The translations under genes and the position numbers were made by a program. Below are positions 54,740 through 63,772 of a DNA stretch of 64,000 nucleotides, in pieces. The stretch's first letter is position 1. Each line of letters begins with the position of its first letter. The stretch lies in contig NZ_JAKQZA010000004.1 of the NCBI RefSeq assembly GCF_023008165.1, forward strand, positions 248,001 through 312,000, in the 5' to 3' direction. The notes beneath the pieces are model-generated. The model made no database searches, was not told the origin of the DNA, and worked only from the letters and a program-made list of their open reading frames with translations. Source of the DNA: Kordiimonas laminariae (GTDB lineage Bacteria > Pseudomonadota > Alphaproteobacteria > Sphingomonadales > Kordiimonadaceae).

Positions 54740-57025
54740 ATGCCGACTGGCACAATTCATGGATCTATCAATGGCAACGATATCGAGCATCTTTTCACTG
54801 TGTTGGTTACAGAAAATGATGATGGGAACACATTAGATTTACCATTTTCTACTATTCATCAAATTACTCCTTTTGTAGTAAATGGCGATACCTATTTGGC
54901 TATTACGTCTCCTGAAAACAGGGGAGACACTTCGATCTTTAGATATAATACCGATAATTCGATCGGCTTTATTACTGATTTGAGTGAAATACCAAACTCT
55001 CTAGATGATGAACCAACTGCTGCTGAAGTTGTAGTTGTTAATGGTGAGCAAATTCTGTTGGTTTCAGATCGTGACGAAAGAGGTGTGCTTTCGTACCGAA
55101 TTAATAATGATGGAACTTTGGAGGTTGCTGGTGCCGTAACTGACAATGGCCGCACAACCGCCAGACTGGGAGCGGGGGAAGCTGTAACCACAGCCGAAGT
55201 TGATGGACAGACCTTTGCTTTTTCCGTGCGTCCGTTTGTAAACGGCGTAAGTAGCTTTTTGGTAAATCCCGATGGTAGTTTATCAGCTGCGGATGTACAG
55301 TTTAATAGTGGTAACGCAGCAGAGGTTGTTATTACTGACCTTACGGTAGCTCAAACTGCCGGGGGATCATATGTCATAACAACTAATCAGTTAGAAGATA
55401 CTTTATCTGTTTATTCCGTAGCTTCAAATGGTGCGCTAACTCAAATTGATGTTGTAACAGCTAGTGTCTCTCCCTCTCTTGATGCCCCTGTTGTGATTGA
55501 AACTATATATATAGGTAATACACCTTACATTTATGTCGCTAGCGGCTTTGGGGATGCAATTGAAGTTTTTAGCATGAGTGGCACAGGCCGATTGACGCAT
55601 CTTCAATCAATTACAAAGACGGCAGACATTGCTCTTGATCAACCACTTAGTTTAGTTCCCGCGATTTTAGATGGTCAGCAATATATTTTTGTCTCATCAG
55701 AGTTGAGCGACGGCGTAAGTGCTTTTGCTGTTGGTTCAGATGGACGTTTAACGCACGAGGAGAGTTTCTTCGATGATGCCACAATCGCTCTTGATGGCGT
55801 AACTGCAATTTCCGTATTTGGCGTAGGCCCTAATAATGAGGCAATCCTTGCAGCGGCAGGGGATAACGACAATGGCATTAGTTTCTTTAGCCTCAACGCT
55901 ACTTTCTCTGAGCCGACGGCTTCGCGTTTTAATGGCGCGTCTAACACCGATGAAATTACAGTCTTTAGAGGTGATGGCACGGACGATTTGGTGAATGCCG
56001 ATGGCGGTATTGATCGAGTGATCGGTGGAACTGGCGATGACAGCTTGAGTGGCGGCTATGGGGATGATTTTCTATCGGGCGGCACAGGTAATGACATTGT
56101 TCTTGGTGGTGAGGGGTTTGATCAAATATTTGCAGGTCCCGGCGACACTGGGGATGACATTTTTATTGGTGGCAGTGGACAGGACACCGTTGGCGGTGGA
56201 GCGGGTAACGACTTTATTGTCGGTGACTTTTTTCTGTCAGGTTCATTTGGCTCCCTAGATGTTGATGGGACAAGTAATGCCAATGGCTTTGATCATGATG
56301 ACGTACTCTATGGCGGGGCGGGGAATGATGTGATTATCGCTGGTACCTTCGAGGATGCTGGTGGCAACAATAGATTTGATTCAATAGATGAAGTTGGGCA
56401 GGGTTTTTCCGACAATGTTGCTTATGCCGGTTCTGGTAATGATACGGTGGTGGGGGAATGGACCGATATTCTCGGCGGCGGTGCCGGCAGCGATTTGATT
56501 TATGGCCTCAATGGTAGCGATACTATTTATGGTGGCCGTGAAAATGGTGTGGAGTTCGTTACGAACGATACACTAATTGGTGGTGCCGGTAATGATCTTA
56601 TATTTGCAGGTGAATCAAACGATTCAGTTGATGGTGGCGCCGACCATGATCAGCTTTTTGGGGGCTCCGGTAATGATACGATTGATGCTGGTAGCGGAGA
56701 TGACAGTATATATGGTGGCGCTGGTAACGATATTCTATTGGGAGGACAGGGCGCTGATACCTTCTATTTCTCCAATGCCCACGGCAATGATGAAATTCTC
56801 GATTTTAGTATAAGCGATGATACCTTGTTTTTGGCTAATACTGTTACAGATCTGAGTTTGATTGCTAATGTTGCTGACTTTATCTCCAATGAAACAAGGA
56901 CGGATGTGACATCGGGCACAGATGTGAACGGTGTTGTCATTGATACAGGTGGCGGAGAGATATTTATTCGTGGTCTGACATTAGCAGATTTCGAGAATAG
57001 CTCCGTTAATATAGTGTTGAGCTAA
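54740..57025 (+). CDS. RTX protein with N-terminal beta-propeller-like domain
   Basis: 761 aa. Residues about 20-390 are blade-like repeats: phrases such as VNGEQILLVSDRDERGVLSYRINNDGTL, QDTLSVYSVASNGAL-type and YIYVASGFGDAIEVFSMSGTGRL recur about every 45-50 residues and resemble a lactonase/WD-like propeller. From about 405 the RTX nonapeptide repeats begin, and the C-terminal 120 residues (DTFYFSNAHGNDEILDF, IDTGGGEIFIRGLTLADF) match the neighbouring RTX protein closely. Probably a secreted enzyme or adhesin. ATG 54740 follows GGGGGAC. Confidence 0.88.
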   Translation: MPTGTIHGSINGNDIEHLFTVLVTENDDGNTLDLPFSTIHQITPFVVNGDTYLAITSPENRGDTSIFRYNTDNSIGFITDLSEIPNSLDDEPTAAEVVVVNGEQILLVSDRDERGVLSYRINNDGTLEVAGAVTDNGRTTARLGAGEAVTTAEVDGQTFAFSVRPFVNGVSSFLVNPDGSLSAADVQFNSGNAAEVVITDLTVAQTAGGSYVITTNQLEDTLSVYSVASNGALTQIDVVTASVSPSLDAPVVIETIYIGNTPYIYVASGFGDAIEVFSMSGTGRLTHLQSITKTADIALDQPLSLVPAILDGQQYIFVSSELSDGVSAFAVGSDGRLTHEESFFDDATIALDGVTAISVFGVGPNNEAILAAAGDNDNGISFFSLNATFSEPTASRFNGASNTDEITVFRGDGTDDLVNADGGIDRVIGGTGDDSLSGGYGDDFLSGGTGNDIVLGGEGFDQIFAGPGDTGDDIFIGGSGQDTVGGGAGNDFIVGDFFLSGSFGSLDVDGTSNANGFDHDDVLYGGAGNDVIIAGTFEDAGGNNRFDSIDEVGQGFSDNVAYAGSGNDTVVGEWTDILGGGAGSDLIYGLNGSDTIYGGRENGVEFVTNDTLIGGAGNDLIFAGESNDSVDGGADHDQLFGGSGNDTIDAGSGDDSIYGGAGNDILLGGQGADTFYFSNAHGNDEILDFSISDDTLFLANTVTDLSLIANVADFISNETRTDVTSGTDVNGVVIDTGGGEIFIRGLTLADFENSSVNIVLS

Positions 57026-57029
57026 ACCT

Positions 57030-57641
57030 TCAGCTTCGTGTTGCTATGGCAATACCTGCTGCTGTTAACATGCCGCCAGTAATTCGGTTAAACCAGCGCC
57101 TAGCACGGGGCTGGTTTAACTTTGTCCGTAGTTTAGCTGCGCTGACAATGTAAAAGCCTATAACTCCATATATAACCAGAACAGTGAGAACCATAACCAG
57201 CAGTATATCAGCGCTTGTTGCGGCTTTGAGGTCAAGGAAAGTTGGCAAAAATGCCAGATAGAAAACGATGACCTTTGGGTTGCTGATGCTTATCGTAAAG
57301 CCTGTTATCAGTGTGCGGCCAGTTTTAGCTTTTACCTGTTCTAAATCAGCAGCTTCTGTTGAGCTTGTGAAAGCTTGATAGGCCATCCAGAGAAGATAAG
57401 CTGCACCAAGGTATTTGATGACGATAAAAACAAACTCGAGCTCTGAGGCGATGTAGCCTAGCCCGTAAAATGCGCCGAGAAGATATGTAAGATCACCAAA
57501 GGTGATACCTGTTAGAAGAGCAAAAGCAGACCTTGATCCTTTTGAAATTGCCTGCGCAATAACCGCGAAGTTTCCCGGGCCGGGAGAGGCTGCGAATACG
57601 ATCATGGCAACGATAAATGCTAGGCTGGATTCAAACGTCAT
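57030..57641 (-). CDS. LysE family exporter
   Basis: 203 aa with six predicted helices. The LysE/RhtB opening ASPGPGNFAVIAQAISKGSRSAF and SISNPKVIVFYLAFLPTF are diagnostic. Exports amino acids or homoserine lactones. Ends 4 nt from the convergent RTX gene and is divergent from the VOC gene. Substrate unknown. Confidence 0.94.
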   Translation of the reverse strand: MTFESSLAFIVAMIVFAASPGPGNFAVIAQAISKGSRSAFALLTGITFGDLTYLLGAFYGLGYIASELEFVFIVIKYLGAAYLLWMAYQAFTSSTEAADLEQVKAKTGRTLITGFTISISNPKVIVFYLAFLPTFLDLKAATSADILLVMVLTVLVIYGVIGFYIVSAAKLRTKLNQPRARRWFNRITGGMLTAAGIAIATRS

Positions 57642-57727
57642 AAAGCACCTTTACAGATAAAATCGCATCTCCCGTAGCAGAAAACAGGTAATTCCGCTAG
57701 ATTGCCTTTAGGGAAGAGGAGACACAA

Positions 57728-58111
57728 ATGGGTGAAACAGGAAAAATTACCGGCCTTGGTGGTATATTCGTTAAATGCCGGGATGTGGATGCACTTGTTA
57801 AGTGGTACCGAGAAGTGTTGGAATTTCCGTTTGATGGATATGGTTCTAATTTTCTGGCTGATGATAACAAGGGCGGTTATAGCGTTTGGGGGCCTTTCAA
57901 GCAGGAAACCGACTATTTTAAACCGTCTGAAAAAGAATTCATGATTAACCTGCGTGTGGATGATCTGGATGCTTTTCTGTCGAAGTTGAAAACCAAAGGA
58001 GTTGAACTGGTTGGGGAGCCTGAAAACCATGATTATGGTAAATTTGCATGGATTGTTGACCCAGAAGGCACGAAAATAGAACTTTGGGAACAGGTTGGTG
58101 ACGCGCCTTAA
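57728..58111 (+). CDS. VOC family protein (glyoxalase-like)
   Basis: 127 aa. Single VOC unit with GGIFVKCRDVDALVKWYREVLEF and WIVDPEGTKIELWEQ; the C-terminal metal-ligand glutamate is present. AAGAGGAG ribosome site. Could be a glyoxalase, fosfomycin-type resistance relative or an antibiotic-binding protein; function not assignable. Followed 21 nt later by the propeller gene, probably cotranscribed. Confidence 0.88.
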   Translation: MGETGKITGLGGIFVKCRDVDALVKWYREVLEFPFDGYGSNFLADDNKGGYSVWGPFKQETDYFKPSEKEFMINLRVDDLDAFLSKLKTKGVELVGEPENHDYGKFAWIVDPEGTKIELWEQVGDAP

Positions 58112-58132
58112 CATTAATTAAAGGGGGATGTT

Positions 58133-59194
58133 ATGAAGGCAAAATGGATTGGATATGGTTTAGGGGCCGCACTTGGCGTGTTTCTGGTATGGCCTTCAAA
58201 TATTGATGCTGTTTCTTACGAGCCGCCAGTGGATAAAGGCTTTACTGGGGATTTTTCCTTTAATGATGATCTGCACAGTGCAGAAGTGCTTTCTCTTCAG
58301 GATGGACATGGCCCAGAAGATGTTGCGGTAGATGCTGAAGGGCGTATCTATGGCGGGCTTCATGATGGGCGGGTTATTCGTCTTTCGTCAGATGGTAAAA
58401 ATCAGGAAACATTCGCAACTATTGAAGGTGGTAGGCCGCTTGGTCTTCATTTTGATAATGCAGGTAACCTTATTGTAGCAGATGCGTGGAAGGGGCTGCT
58501 GTCTTTCTCTCCAAGCGGTGAAATGACAGTTCTTTCAACGGAGCATGATGGCAGGCCATTTGAGTTTGCTGATGATCTTGATATCGCGAGTGATGGTAAG
58601 ATTTATTTCTCGGACGCAAGTGATAAATATAATCAGCCTGACTACCGCCTTGATTTGTTGGAAGCGCGCGGACATGGCAGATTACTTTCCTATGACCCTG
58701 CGACGGGTGAAACGAGCCTGCTCCTAGATGGGCTTTATTTCGCTAATGGTATTGCACTTTCAAAGAATGAGGATTTCGTGCTCGTGAATGAAACTGGCCG
58801 GTACCGCATTACGCGCTATTGGCTGAAAGGGGAAAAGGCAGGCGCAAGCGATATCTTTATCGATAATTTGCCAGGTTTCCCTGATGGTGTTTCTGCGAAC
58901 AGAAATGGTATCTTCTGGCTTGCTATCCCAAGCCCTAGAAACCCCGCTATGGATAGTGCTCATCCAACACCGTGGCTAAAGGGGCTCATATCGAAATTAC
59001 CAACTTTTATGCAGCCGTCCGCTATTAAGCAAGGCACGGTTATCGGTGTTAATGAACGGGGTGAAGTTGTTCGTACCCTTCATGACCGTGATGGCGATAA
59101 GGTGTTTATGATTACATCCGCGGAGCAGGTGGGCGATCAGCTCTACTTAGGCAGTCTTGAAGCCCCGCAGATTGTGCGTTTTAAGCTTAGGTAA
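58133..59194 (+). CDS. Strictosidine synthase/SMP-30-like six-blade propeller
   Basis: 353 aa. N-terminal hydrophobic anchor (KWIGYGLGAALGVFLVW), then blade motifs GPEDVAVDAEGRIYGGLHDGRVIRL, GRPLGLHFDNAGNLIVADAWKGLL, FADDLDIASDGKIYFSDAS and FPDGVSANRNGIFWLAIPSP. Resembles the strictosidine synthase-like/adipocyte membrane protein group, which holds calcium and hydrolyses lactones or esters. Natural substrate unknown. Its last 8 nt overlap the convergent GPP34 gene. Confidence 0.9.
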   Translation: MKAKWIGYGLGAALGVFLVWPSNIDAVSYEPPVDKGFTGDFSFNDDLHSAEVLSLQDGHGPEDVAVDAEGRIYGGLHDGRVIRLSSDGKNQETFATIEGGRPLGLHFDNAGNLIVADAWKGLLSFSPSGEMTVLSTEHDGRPFEFADDLDIASDGKIYFSDASDKYNQPDYRLDLLEARGHGRLLSYDPATGETSLLLDGLYFANGIALSKNEDFVLVNETGRYRITRYWLKGEKAGASDIFIDNLPGFPDGVSANRNGIFWLAIPSPRNPAMDSAHPTPWLKGLISKLPTFMQPSAIKQGTVIGVNERGEVVRTLHDRDGDKVFMITSAEQVGDQLYLGSLEAPQIVRFKLR

Positions 59195-59885
59195 TAACTG
59201 TTGTCACCATGATGGGAACCATGGTGGCAACCATAATAGCGGTTTGTGCAGCTTCCGCGGCTTTCTGAGCTGCTTCACTAACAAGATTACCTTCGGTAAT
59301 TTCCTTCATCCGGTGGCGACGTTCTTTCAGAGCCTTGCCTTCAAACGGAATTTTCAGAAGTTCTGATTTTCTAAGAAGTGACAGAAGTACCAATGTACGT
59401 TCATCAATTTCTCGGGTTTCTGTGAAAATAGCTTTTTCAAGCCGGGCAACCAAATCTTGTTCTGGTCTCGGGTTCAGTTCTGGGTAATAGGTTTTATCAA
59501 AGAAGAAAAAGGCTTTCCCTTCAACGGCTTTAAGGATGCCTCGCCCACACAGGCCCTCTGCAATACGTTCTCGTAAGTTTTTGATTGCTGCAAATTTTGA
59601 AAGCCAGTGGTTGGCTCCTCGATCTTTCTTGTCTTCGTTTACAAGGTTGAGGGCCGTATTAAGTAGCTCATTTTCGGTTTGTTCGTTTGAAAGCAATTTC
59701 ACTGTGAAATTGTCGTCTTTTTGAACTTCGATCCGACCAAGCATGATCAGTTCGGCCATAACGGCAGAGGCAACGTGGCTTCCGTAAATATAGGCAGCGT
59801 TTGTCTCTAGCTTTCCATCCTCCTCACGGAGTGAAAGCAGCATAATTTCTTCATGGAAATAGAGATTATCTTTTTGATTTGTCAT
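59187..59885 (-). CDS. GPP34 (GOLPH3/Vps74-like) family protein
   Basis: 232 aa. The opening LYFHEEIMLLSLREEDGKL, the helix ASAVMAELIMLGRIEV and the long helical body with LVARLEKAIFTETREIDERTLVLLSLLRKSELL match the GPP34 fold, which in yeast and animals binds PI4P at the Golgi. The C-terminus is a hydrophobic tail (TAIMVATMVPIMVTTVIT), possibly a membrane anchor. It follows fliP by 55 nt on the same strand, with its own GAGGGAGA ribosome site, so it may be read with the flagellar genes. Function in bacteria is not established. Confidence 0.78.
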   Translation of the reverse strand: MTNQKDNLYFHEEIMLLSLREEDGKLETNAAYIYGSHVASAVMAELIMLGRIEVQKDDNFTVKLLSNEQTENELLNTALNLVNEDKKDRGANHWLSKFAAIKNLRERIAEGLCGRGILKAVEGKAFFFFDKTYYPELNPRPEQDLVARLEKAIFTETREIDERTLVLLSLLRKSELLKIPFEGKALKERRHRMKEITEGNLVSEAAQKAAEAAQTAIMVATMVPIMVTTVIT

Positions 59886-59940
59886 CTAATTTCTCCCTCG
59901 CAATAGAATATATTGGAATAAAGGGAGATAATTCAAGATT

Positions 59941-60762
59941 TTACCCGCCCACTCCGGGTGGCGGTGCCTGACCAAAACTTTGAACCAGCGAACCTGCTAC
60001 CAAATTCCAACCATCCACCAAAACAAAGAAAATTAGCTTGAATGGGGTGGCAATCATAACCGGGGGTAACATCATCATACCCATAGACATCAGGATGGAA
60101 GCAACCACCATATCAATCACTACAAATGGTATATAAAGAAGAAATCCAATTTCAAAGGCACGCCTAATCTCACTAATCATGAAAGCTGGTACCAGTGTCG
60201 TCATAGGAACTGTATCTGGTGTGGTGGTAGAAATGTTTTCGCCCGATAAATCCACAAATAAAGCAAGGTCTTTCTCGCGCACTTGAGAAAGCATAAAGTT
60301 TCTAAGGGGTACGGAGGCGCGGTTATAGGCCTCAACCTCATCAATTTCTTCGTTCACTAGCGGTTCAATACCAAGGGTATAAACCTCGGTGAGGGTTGGG
60401 GCCATTACATAGCCGGTTAGGAACAGAGCAAGTGAGATGATCACCATGTTAGGCGGTGTTTGCTGGGTTCCCATCGCGCTTCTGAGAAGAGAAAATACAA
60501 TCACCATACGAGTGAAGCTGGTCATCATGATCAAAATACTTGGTGCTAAGCTAAGCACCGTAAGCAAAAGGATCATTTGAACCACGCGGCCACTTAACGT
60601 GCCACTTTCACCAAGGTTGATATTTATGCCTGGTGTTTCCTGTGCCAGCGCATCGGGGGCAAACATAAAAGAGCCTGCCACCAAAAGTGGTAGGAAAAAG
60701 AAAAAGGATTTTAGGATCAAACCCTTATGAAATTTAAGAGAGTTTATCTTCAGGTGTTTCAT
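59941..60762 (-). CDS. fliP: Flagellar biosynthesis protein FliP
   Basis: 273 aa from ATG 60762. Core export-gate subunit. After a long leader ([22 protein letters not shown]) come the FliP motifs [108 protein letters not shown]. The ATG lies within the fliO gene (29-nt overlap). A TTG 9 nt upstream is the alternative. Start is not fixed by a strong ribosome site. Confidence 0.95.
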   Translation of the reverse strand: MKHLKINSLKFHKGLILKSFFFFLPLLVAGSFMFAPDALAQETPGININLGESGTLSGRVVQMILLLTVLSLAPSILIMMTSFTRMVIVFSLLRSAMGTQQTPPNMVIISLALFLTGYVMAPTLTEVYTLGIEPLVNEEIDEVEAYNRASVPLRNFMLSQVREKDLALFVDLSGENISTTTPDTVPMTTLVPAFMISEIRRAFEIGFLLYIPFVVIDMVVASILMSMGMMMLPPVMIATPFKLIFFVLVDGWNLVAGSLVQSFGQAPPPGVGG

Positions 60763-61045
60763 CTTTTTCAACTAACTCTTTAAAGGCAACATCTGCTTCT
60801 GAAATAGTTTGTGTTCCGCCTGGGTTTGTAGCGATTAAATATTCTTTGTTTTTCCACCGGACAACAACCAGGCGATTTCGGCCATCAAGAAGCTTGCTTT
60901 CAAGGACTTCCAGTTGTTTCTCGCCGCCTTTAATGCGAGGCTGGCCGGGAAGTAGGCCAAGGCGCTTAACCGCCCATGACATGCCCACCATTAATGCAAG
61001 TACAAACAGCAAAGCTGCAAAAGCGACGAGAGTATCTCCAATCAT
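60734..61045 (-). CDS. fliO: Flagellar biosynthetic protein FliO
   Basis: 103 aa. One N-terminal membrane helix ([31 protein letters not shown]) and a small cytoplasmic domain with [26 protein letters not shown], matching the short FliO family. Helps assemble FliP in the export gate. Overlaps the upstream FlhB-domain gene by 4 nt (ATGA) and fliP downstream. Confidence 0.9.
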   Translation of the reverse strand: MIGDTLVAFAALLFVLALMVGMSWAVKRLGLLPGQPRIKGGEKQLEVLESKLLDGRNRLVVVRWKNKEYLIATNPGGTQTISEADVAFKELVEKDETPEDKLS

Positions 61046-61368
61046 GCTTTTTGGTGCCCTTCTTGCTGTCTGGTTTGTTCTTGTTGGCGTTTCATTTTTT
61101 CATTCTCGGCATATACACGCTCTAAAATGATTGAAACAGTATTTAATGCTTCGAGAGGAACAGGGCAATCAACATCTAGTGCGCTCAAAAGTTCGGTAAG
61201 ATCTTTATCCTGGCGAACCTTGACATCTTTAGCGAAGGCAATTTCCAGAAGTCTGTCAGCCAATACACCTTCTGCTTTGGCTGTGATAACCGGAGCCAAG
61301 GCTTCGGAATGCTGTTTGACAGCAACAACTTTCGTTAGGTCTTTTTCTTGATCGTTTTCTGAATTCAT
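61042..61368 (-). CDS. FlhB C-terminal-domain-like protein (EscU/YscU type, FhlB-like)
   Basis: 108 aa, soluble. KVVAVKQHSEALAPVITAKAEGVLADRLLEIAFAKDVKVRQDKDLTELLSALDVDCPVPLEALNTVSIILERVY corresponds to the cytoplasmic domain of the export-switch proteins FlhB/EscU, without the membrane part and without the NPTH autocleavage motif. Stand-alone versions (FhlB) exist in some bacteria and can substitute for the FlhB C-terminus. First gene of the fliO-fliP unit. Full-length flhB is also present at the end of the window. Confidence 0.85.
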   Translation of the reverse strand: MNSENDQEKDLTKVVAVKQHSEALAPVITAKAEGVLADRLLEIAFAKDVKVRQDKDLTELLSALDVDCPVPLEALNTVSIILERVYAENEKMKRQQEQTRQQEGHQKA

Positions 61369-61515
61369 AAAGCCATTGAGCGCTAATAGTGAATAAATTG
61401 CAAGGGCTTGATGAAGGTAGCTAGTTTTTTTCCAGTGTTTGGAACTTGTTAACTGGCTTTATGGCATGTTAGTGTAATGTAAATCTGTATATCTGCGTAA
61501 AATTGCGGGGCAAAG

Positions 61516-61941
61516 ATGGATATAAATTCCTTACCACTCATGGCAGCGCTTAAGAAGCGTATGGCTTGGCTTAATCAAAATCAGGCTGTGCTTAGTGAAA
61601 ATGTGTCCAACGCAGATACCCCAGGCTATAAAGCTAAGCAATTGGCTAAGCAGGATTTTTCTCAGTTGGTTGATAATCTTTCTGGTGGGAATCAAGCAAA
61701 ACCATCTATGAAGATGCGTACGAACCACGAACGCCATATCACAGCTGATGGTGGCGTTGCCGGGAAGAACTTCAGTGTGGAAAAAAACGACGAAGGGGAA
61801 GAATCACTCGTTGGAAACAATGTGGTTCTCGAAGAAGAAATGTTAAAGGTGGCTGATAACCAGATGCAATATGGCATGGTTGTGAACCTTTATAAAAAGA
61901 ATGTAGGGCTGTTGAAAACGGCTCTTGGCAAGCGGCAATAA
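61516..61941 (+). CDS. flgB: Flagellar basal-body rod protein FlgB
   Basis: 141 aa. Rod-protein signature ENVSNADTPGYKAKQLAKQDF and C-terminal helix EEMLKVADNQMQYGMVVNLYKKNVGLLKTAL. Forms the proximal rod with FlgC and FliE. First gene of the plus-strand flagellar unit, facing the fliO unit across a 147-bp gap. I found no clear sigma-54, sigma-28 or CtrA site there. Confidence 0.95.
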   Translation: MDINSLPLMAALKKRMAWLNQNQAVLSENVSNADTPGYKAKQLAKQDFSQLVDNLSGGNQAKPSMKMRTNHERHITADGGVAGKNFSVEKNDEGEESLVGNNVVLEEEMLKVADNQMQYGMVVNLYKKNVGLLKTALGKRQ

Positions 61942-61980
61942 GCTAGAACGCTTAACACCGTTTCTAAGTTGAGGTTTTAA

Positions 61981-62388
61981 ATGGATCTTCAAAAGGCAAT
62001 GATGGCATCAGCTGCTGGTTTGCGGGCGCAAACGGTACGGATGCGAGTGATCTCTGAAAACATTGCTAACCAGAATTCTGTTGCATCAGACCCTGGTGCG
62101 GACCCTTATCGCAGAAAGATTGTTACTTTCAGTAGCGAGTTGGACCGGGCTAACGGTGTAACGCTCGTTCAAGCTGACGGTATTGACTATGATCAGGCAG
62201 AGTTCGGTAAGAAATATGATCCGGGTAATCCAGCGGCAGATGCTTCTGGTTATATTAAAACATCAAATGTAAATGGTTTGATTGAGTTGATGGATATGAG
62301 GCAGGCGCAGCGTACATATCAGTCAAACCTGAATGCTCTGGAAGCGAGCCGCCGCATGGCAACAATGACCCTTGAATTACTTCGATAA
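61981..62388 (+). CDS. flgC: Flagellar basal-body rod protein FlgC
   Basis: 135 aa. Typical MRVISENIANQNSVASDPGADPYRRKIVTF near the start, YIKTSNVNGLIELMDMRQAQRTYQSNLNALEASRRM at the end, the standard rod N- and C-terminal helices. Between flgB and fliE, the conserved rod gene order. Confidence 0.96.
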   Translation: MDLQKAMMASAAGLRAQTVRMRVISENIANQNSVASDPGADPYRRKIVTFSSELDRANGVTLVQADGIDYDQAEFGKKYDPGNPAADASGYIKTSNVNGLIELMDMRQAQRTYQSNLNALEASRRMATMTLELLR

Positions 62389-62402
62389 TTGGGAGAGGTT
62401 AG

Positions 62403-62726
62403 ATGAATATTAAACAGCTAGACGCTCTCAGCGCTTATTCTCAAGCTTCGAAACAGCTCCAAAATGGTATTGGTGCCCGTGAAGGGCAAGATGGTGTAAG
62501 CTCTGGTGGGTCTGCCTTTTCTGGTTTGATCGATGATGCTTTGGGGGATGTGAAAGCAGCAACCGCCAATACTGAGGTAACAGCGGCTAAAGCTCTCGTT
62601 GATGAAGCTGATATGGTTGATGTCGCTACAGCCGTTTCCAATGCGGAACTGGTTGTTGAAACTGTTGTAACAGTGCGTGATAAGGTAATTTCCGCCTATA
62701 ACGACATTATCAAGATGCCAATCTAA
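62403..62726 (+). CDS. fliE: Flagellar hook-basal body complex protein FliE
   Basis: 107 aa. C-terminal FSGLIDDALGDVKAATANT and DVATAVSNAELVVETVVTVRDKVISAYNDIIKMPI match FliE. It joins the MS ring to the rod. Gap of 14 nt from flgC. Confidence 0.94.
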   Translation: MNIKQLDALSAYSQASKQLQNGIGAREGQDGVSSGGSAFSGLIDDALGDVKAATANTEVTAAKALVDEADMVDVATAVSNAELVVETVVTVRDKVISAYNDIIKMPI

Positions 62727-62745
62727 TCAGATCGTTGGGGGTTCT

Positions 62746-63009
62746 ATGACCGACCTTGAGGTAATGGATGTTGCGCGTGACGCACTCACCACATTATTGT
62801 ATGTTGTTACGCCAATTTTGGCGGTTGGACTGATTGTAGGTTTGGCTATTGCATTCTTTCAATCGCTAACTCAACTTCAGGAAATGACATTAACCTTTGT
62901 TCCTAAAATCATAGCTGTTTTTGGGGCGATTTTGATTCTGATGCCGTATATGGGTCGGCTTATGGGCGATTTCATGATGCGTATTGCTGAACGTATCGTA
63001 GGCGGCTAG
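62746..63009 (+). CDS. fliQ: Flagellar export protein FliQ
   Basis: 87 aa with two helices. VMDVARDALTTLLYVVTPILAVGLIVGLAIAFFQSLTQLQEMTLTFVPKI is diagnostic for FliQ, an export-gate subunit with FliP and FliR. Precedes fliR by 4 nt. Confidence 0.96.
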   Translation: MTDLEVMDVARDALTTLLYVVTPILAVGLIVGLAIAFFQSLTQLQEMTLTFVPKIIAVFGAILILMPYMGRLMGDFMMRIAERIVGG

Positions 63010-63013
63010 CGCC

Positions 63014-63772
63014 GTGCTTGGTGACGTTCTCCCTCAGGAAGCATTCGGCTTTATCCTTATTTCAATGCGGCTCGCCGCTATTTTTCTTGTTATACCGGTT
63101 TTGGGTGATCGTAGTATTCCCAGACGTGTACGTGCCGGTTTTGCTATCCTCCTGACGCTTGTTATATATCCAAGTGTTCAAGCAGGTATTCCTGCTCTTC
63201 CTGATAGTATTGTAACTTTGACCGTGATGGCCGCCCGTGAACTGTTGATTGGCTCTATGATTGGTATGGCGATGCGTTTCCTGATGTCTGCAACCCATGT
63301 CGCAGGATCTGTAATTGCATTTCAAACTGGCTTGGCGGCTGCTCAATCCTTTGATCCTGCACAGGGAACGCAGAGCGTTATTGTTGCAGCTTTTATGAAT
63401 TTAGTCGCTGTTACGCTGATTTTGGTAACGGATCTGCACCATATGATGATTATGGCTATTGTTTATAGTTATACGAATTTCCCAATTGGTGAAGCGATTC
63501 CTTATGCAGACTTTGCTACAGCGGCAACGCAGTCTGTTTCCAGTAGTTTTGCCCTCGGTTTTCAGATGGCGGCGCCTTTCATTGTATATGCGATGGTTTT
63601 CAATATCAGTTTGGGGTTGATTTCCCGCATGATTCCAGGTTTTCAGGTGTTTTTTGTAGGTCTTCCTCTCAATCTGGCGATGGGTTTTTTGTTGATGGCT
63701 CTTTTGCTTGGCGCACTGATGTCTCTGTTTCTTGGTAGATTTGAAGAGCTGCTCTTGGGGATGCTTGGGTAA
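63014..63772 (+). CDS. fliR: Flagellar export protein FliR
   Basis: 252 aa with about six helices. GFILISMRLAAIFLVIPVLGDRSIPRRVRAGFAILLTL and SRMIPGFQVFFVGLPLNLAMGFLLMALLLG match FliR. GTG start at 63014, close to fliQ, with GGCGG upstream. Its stop overlaps the flhB start by 1 nt (TAATG). Confidence 0.95.
   Translation: MLGDVLPQEAFGFILISMRLAAIFLVIPVLGDRSIPRRVRAGFAILLTLVIYPSVQAGIPALPDSIVTLTVMAARELLIGSMIGMAMRFLMSATHVAGSVIAFQTGLAAAQSFDPAQGTQSVIVAAFMNLVAVTLILVTDLHHMMIMAIVYSYTNFPIGEAIPYADFATAATQSVSSSFALGFQMAAPFIVYAMVFNISLGLISRMIPGFQVFFVGLPLNLAMGFLLMALLLGALMSLFLGRFEELLLGMLG

Noticed and set aside
52800-57025. RTX region considered as recently acquired DNA
   Set aside because: Base composition and codon choice look like the flanks and there are no mobile-element traces.
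61369-61515. Looked for CtrA (TTAA-N7-TTAA), sigma-54 or sigma-28 sites between the divergent flagellar operons
   Set aside because: Only isolated TTAA and TGGCAT matches were found; none meets the spacing.
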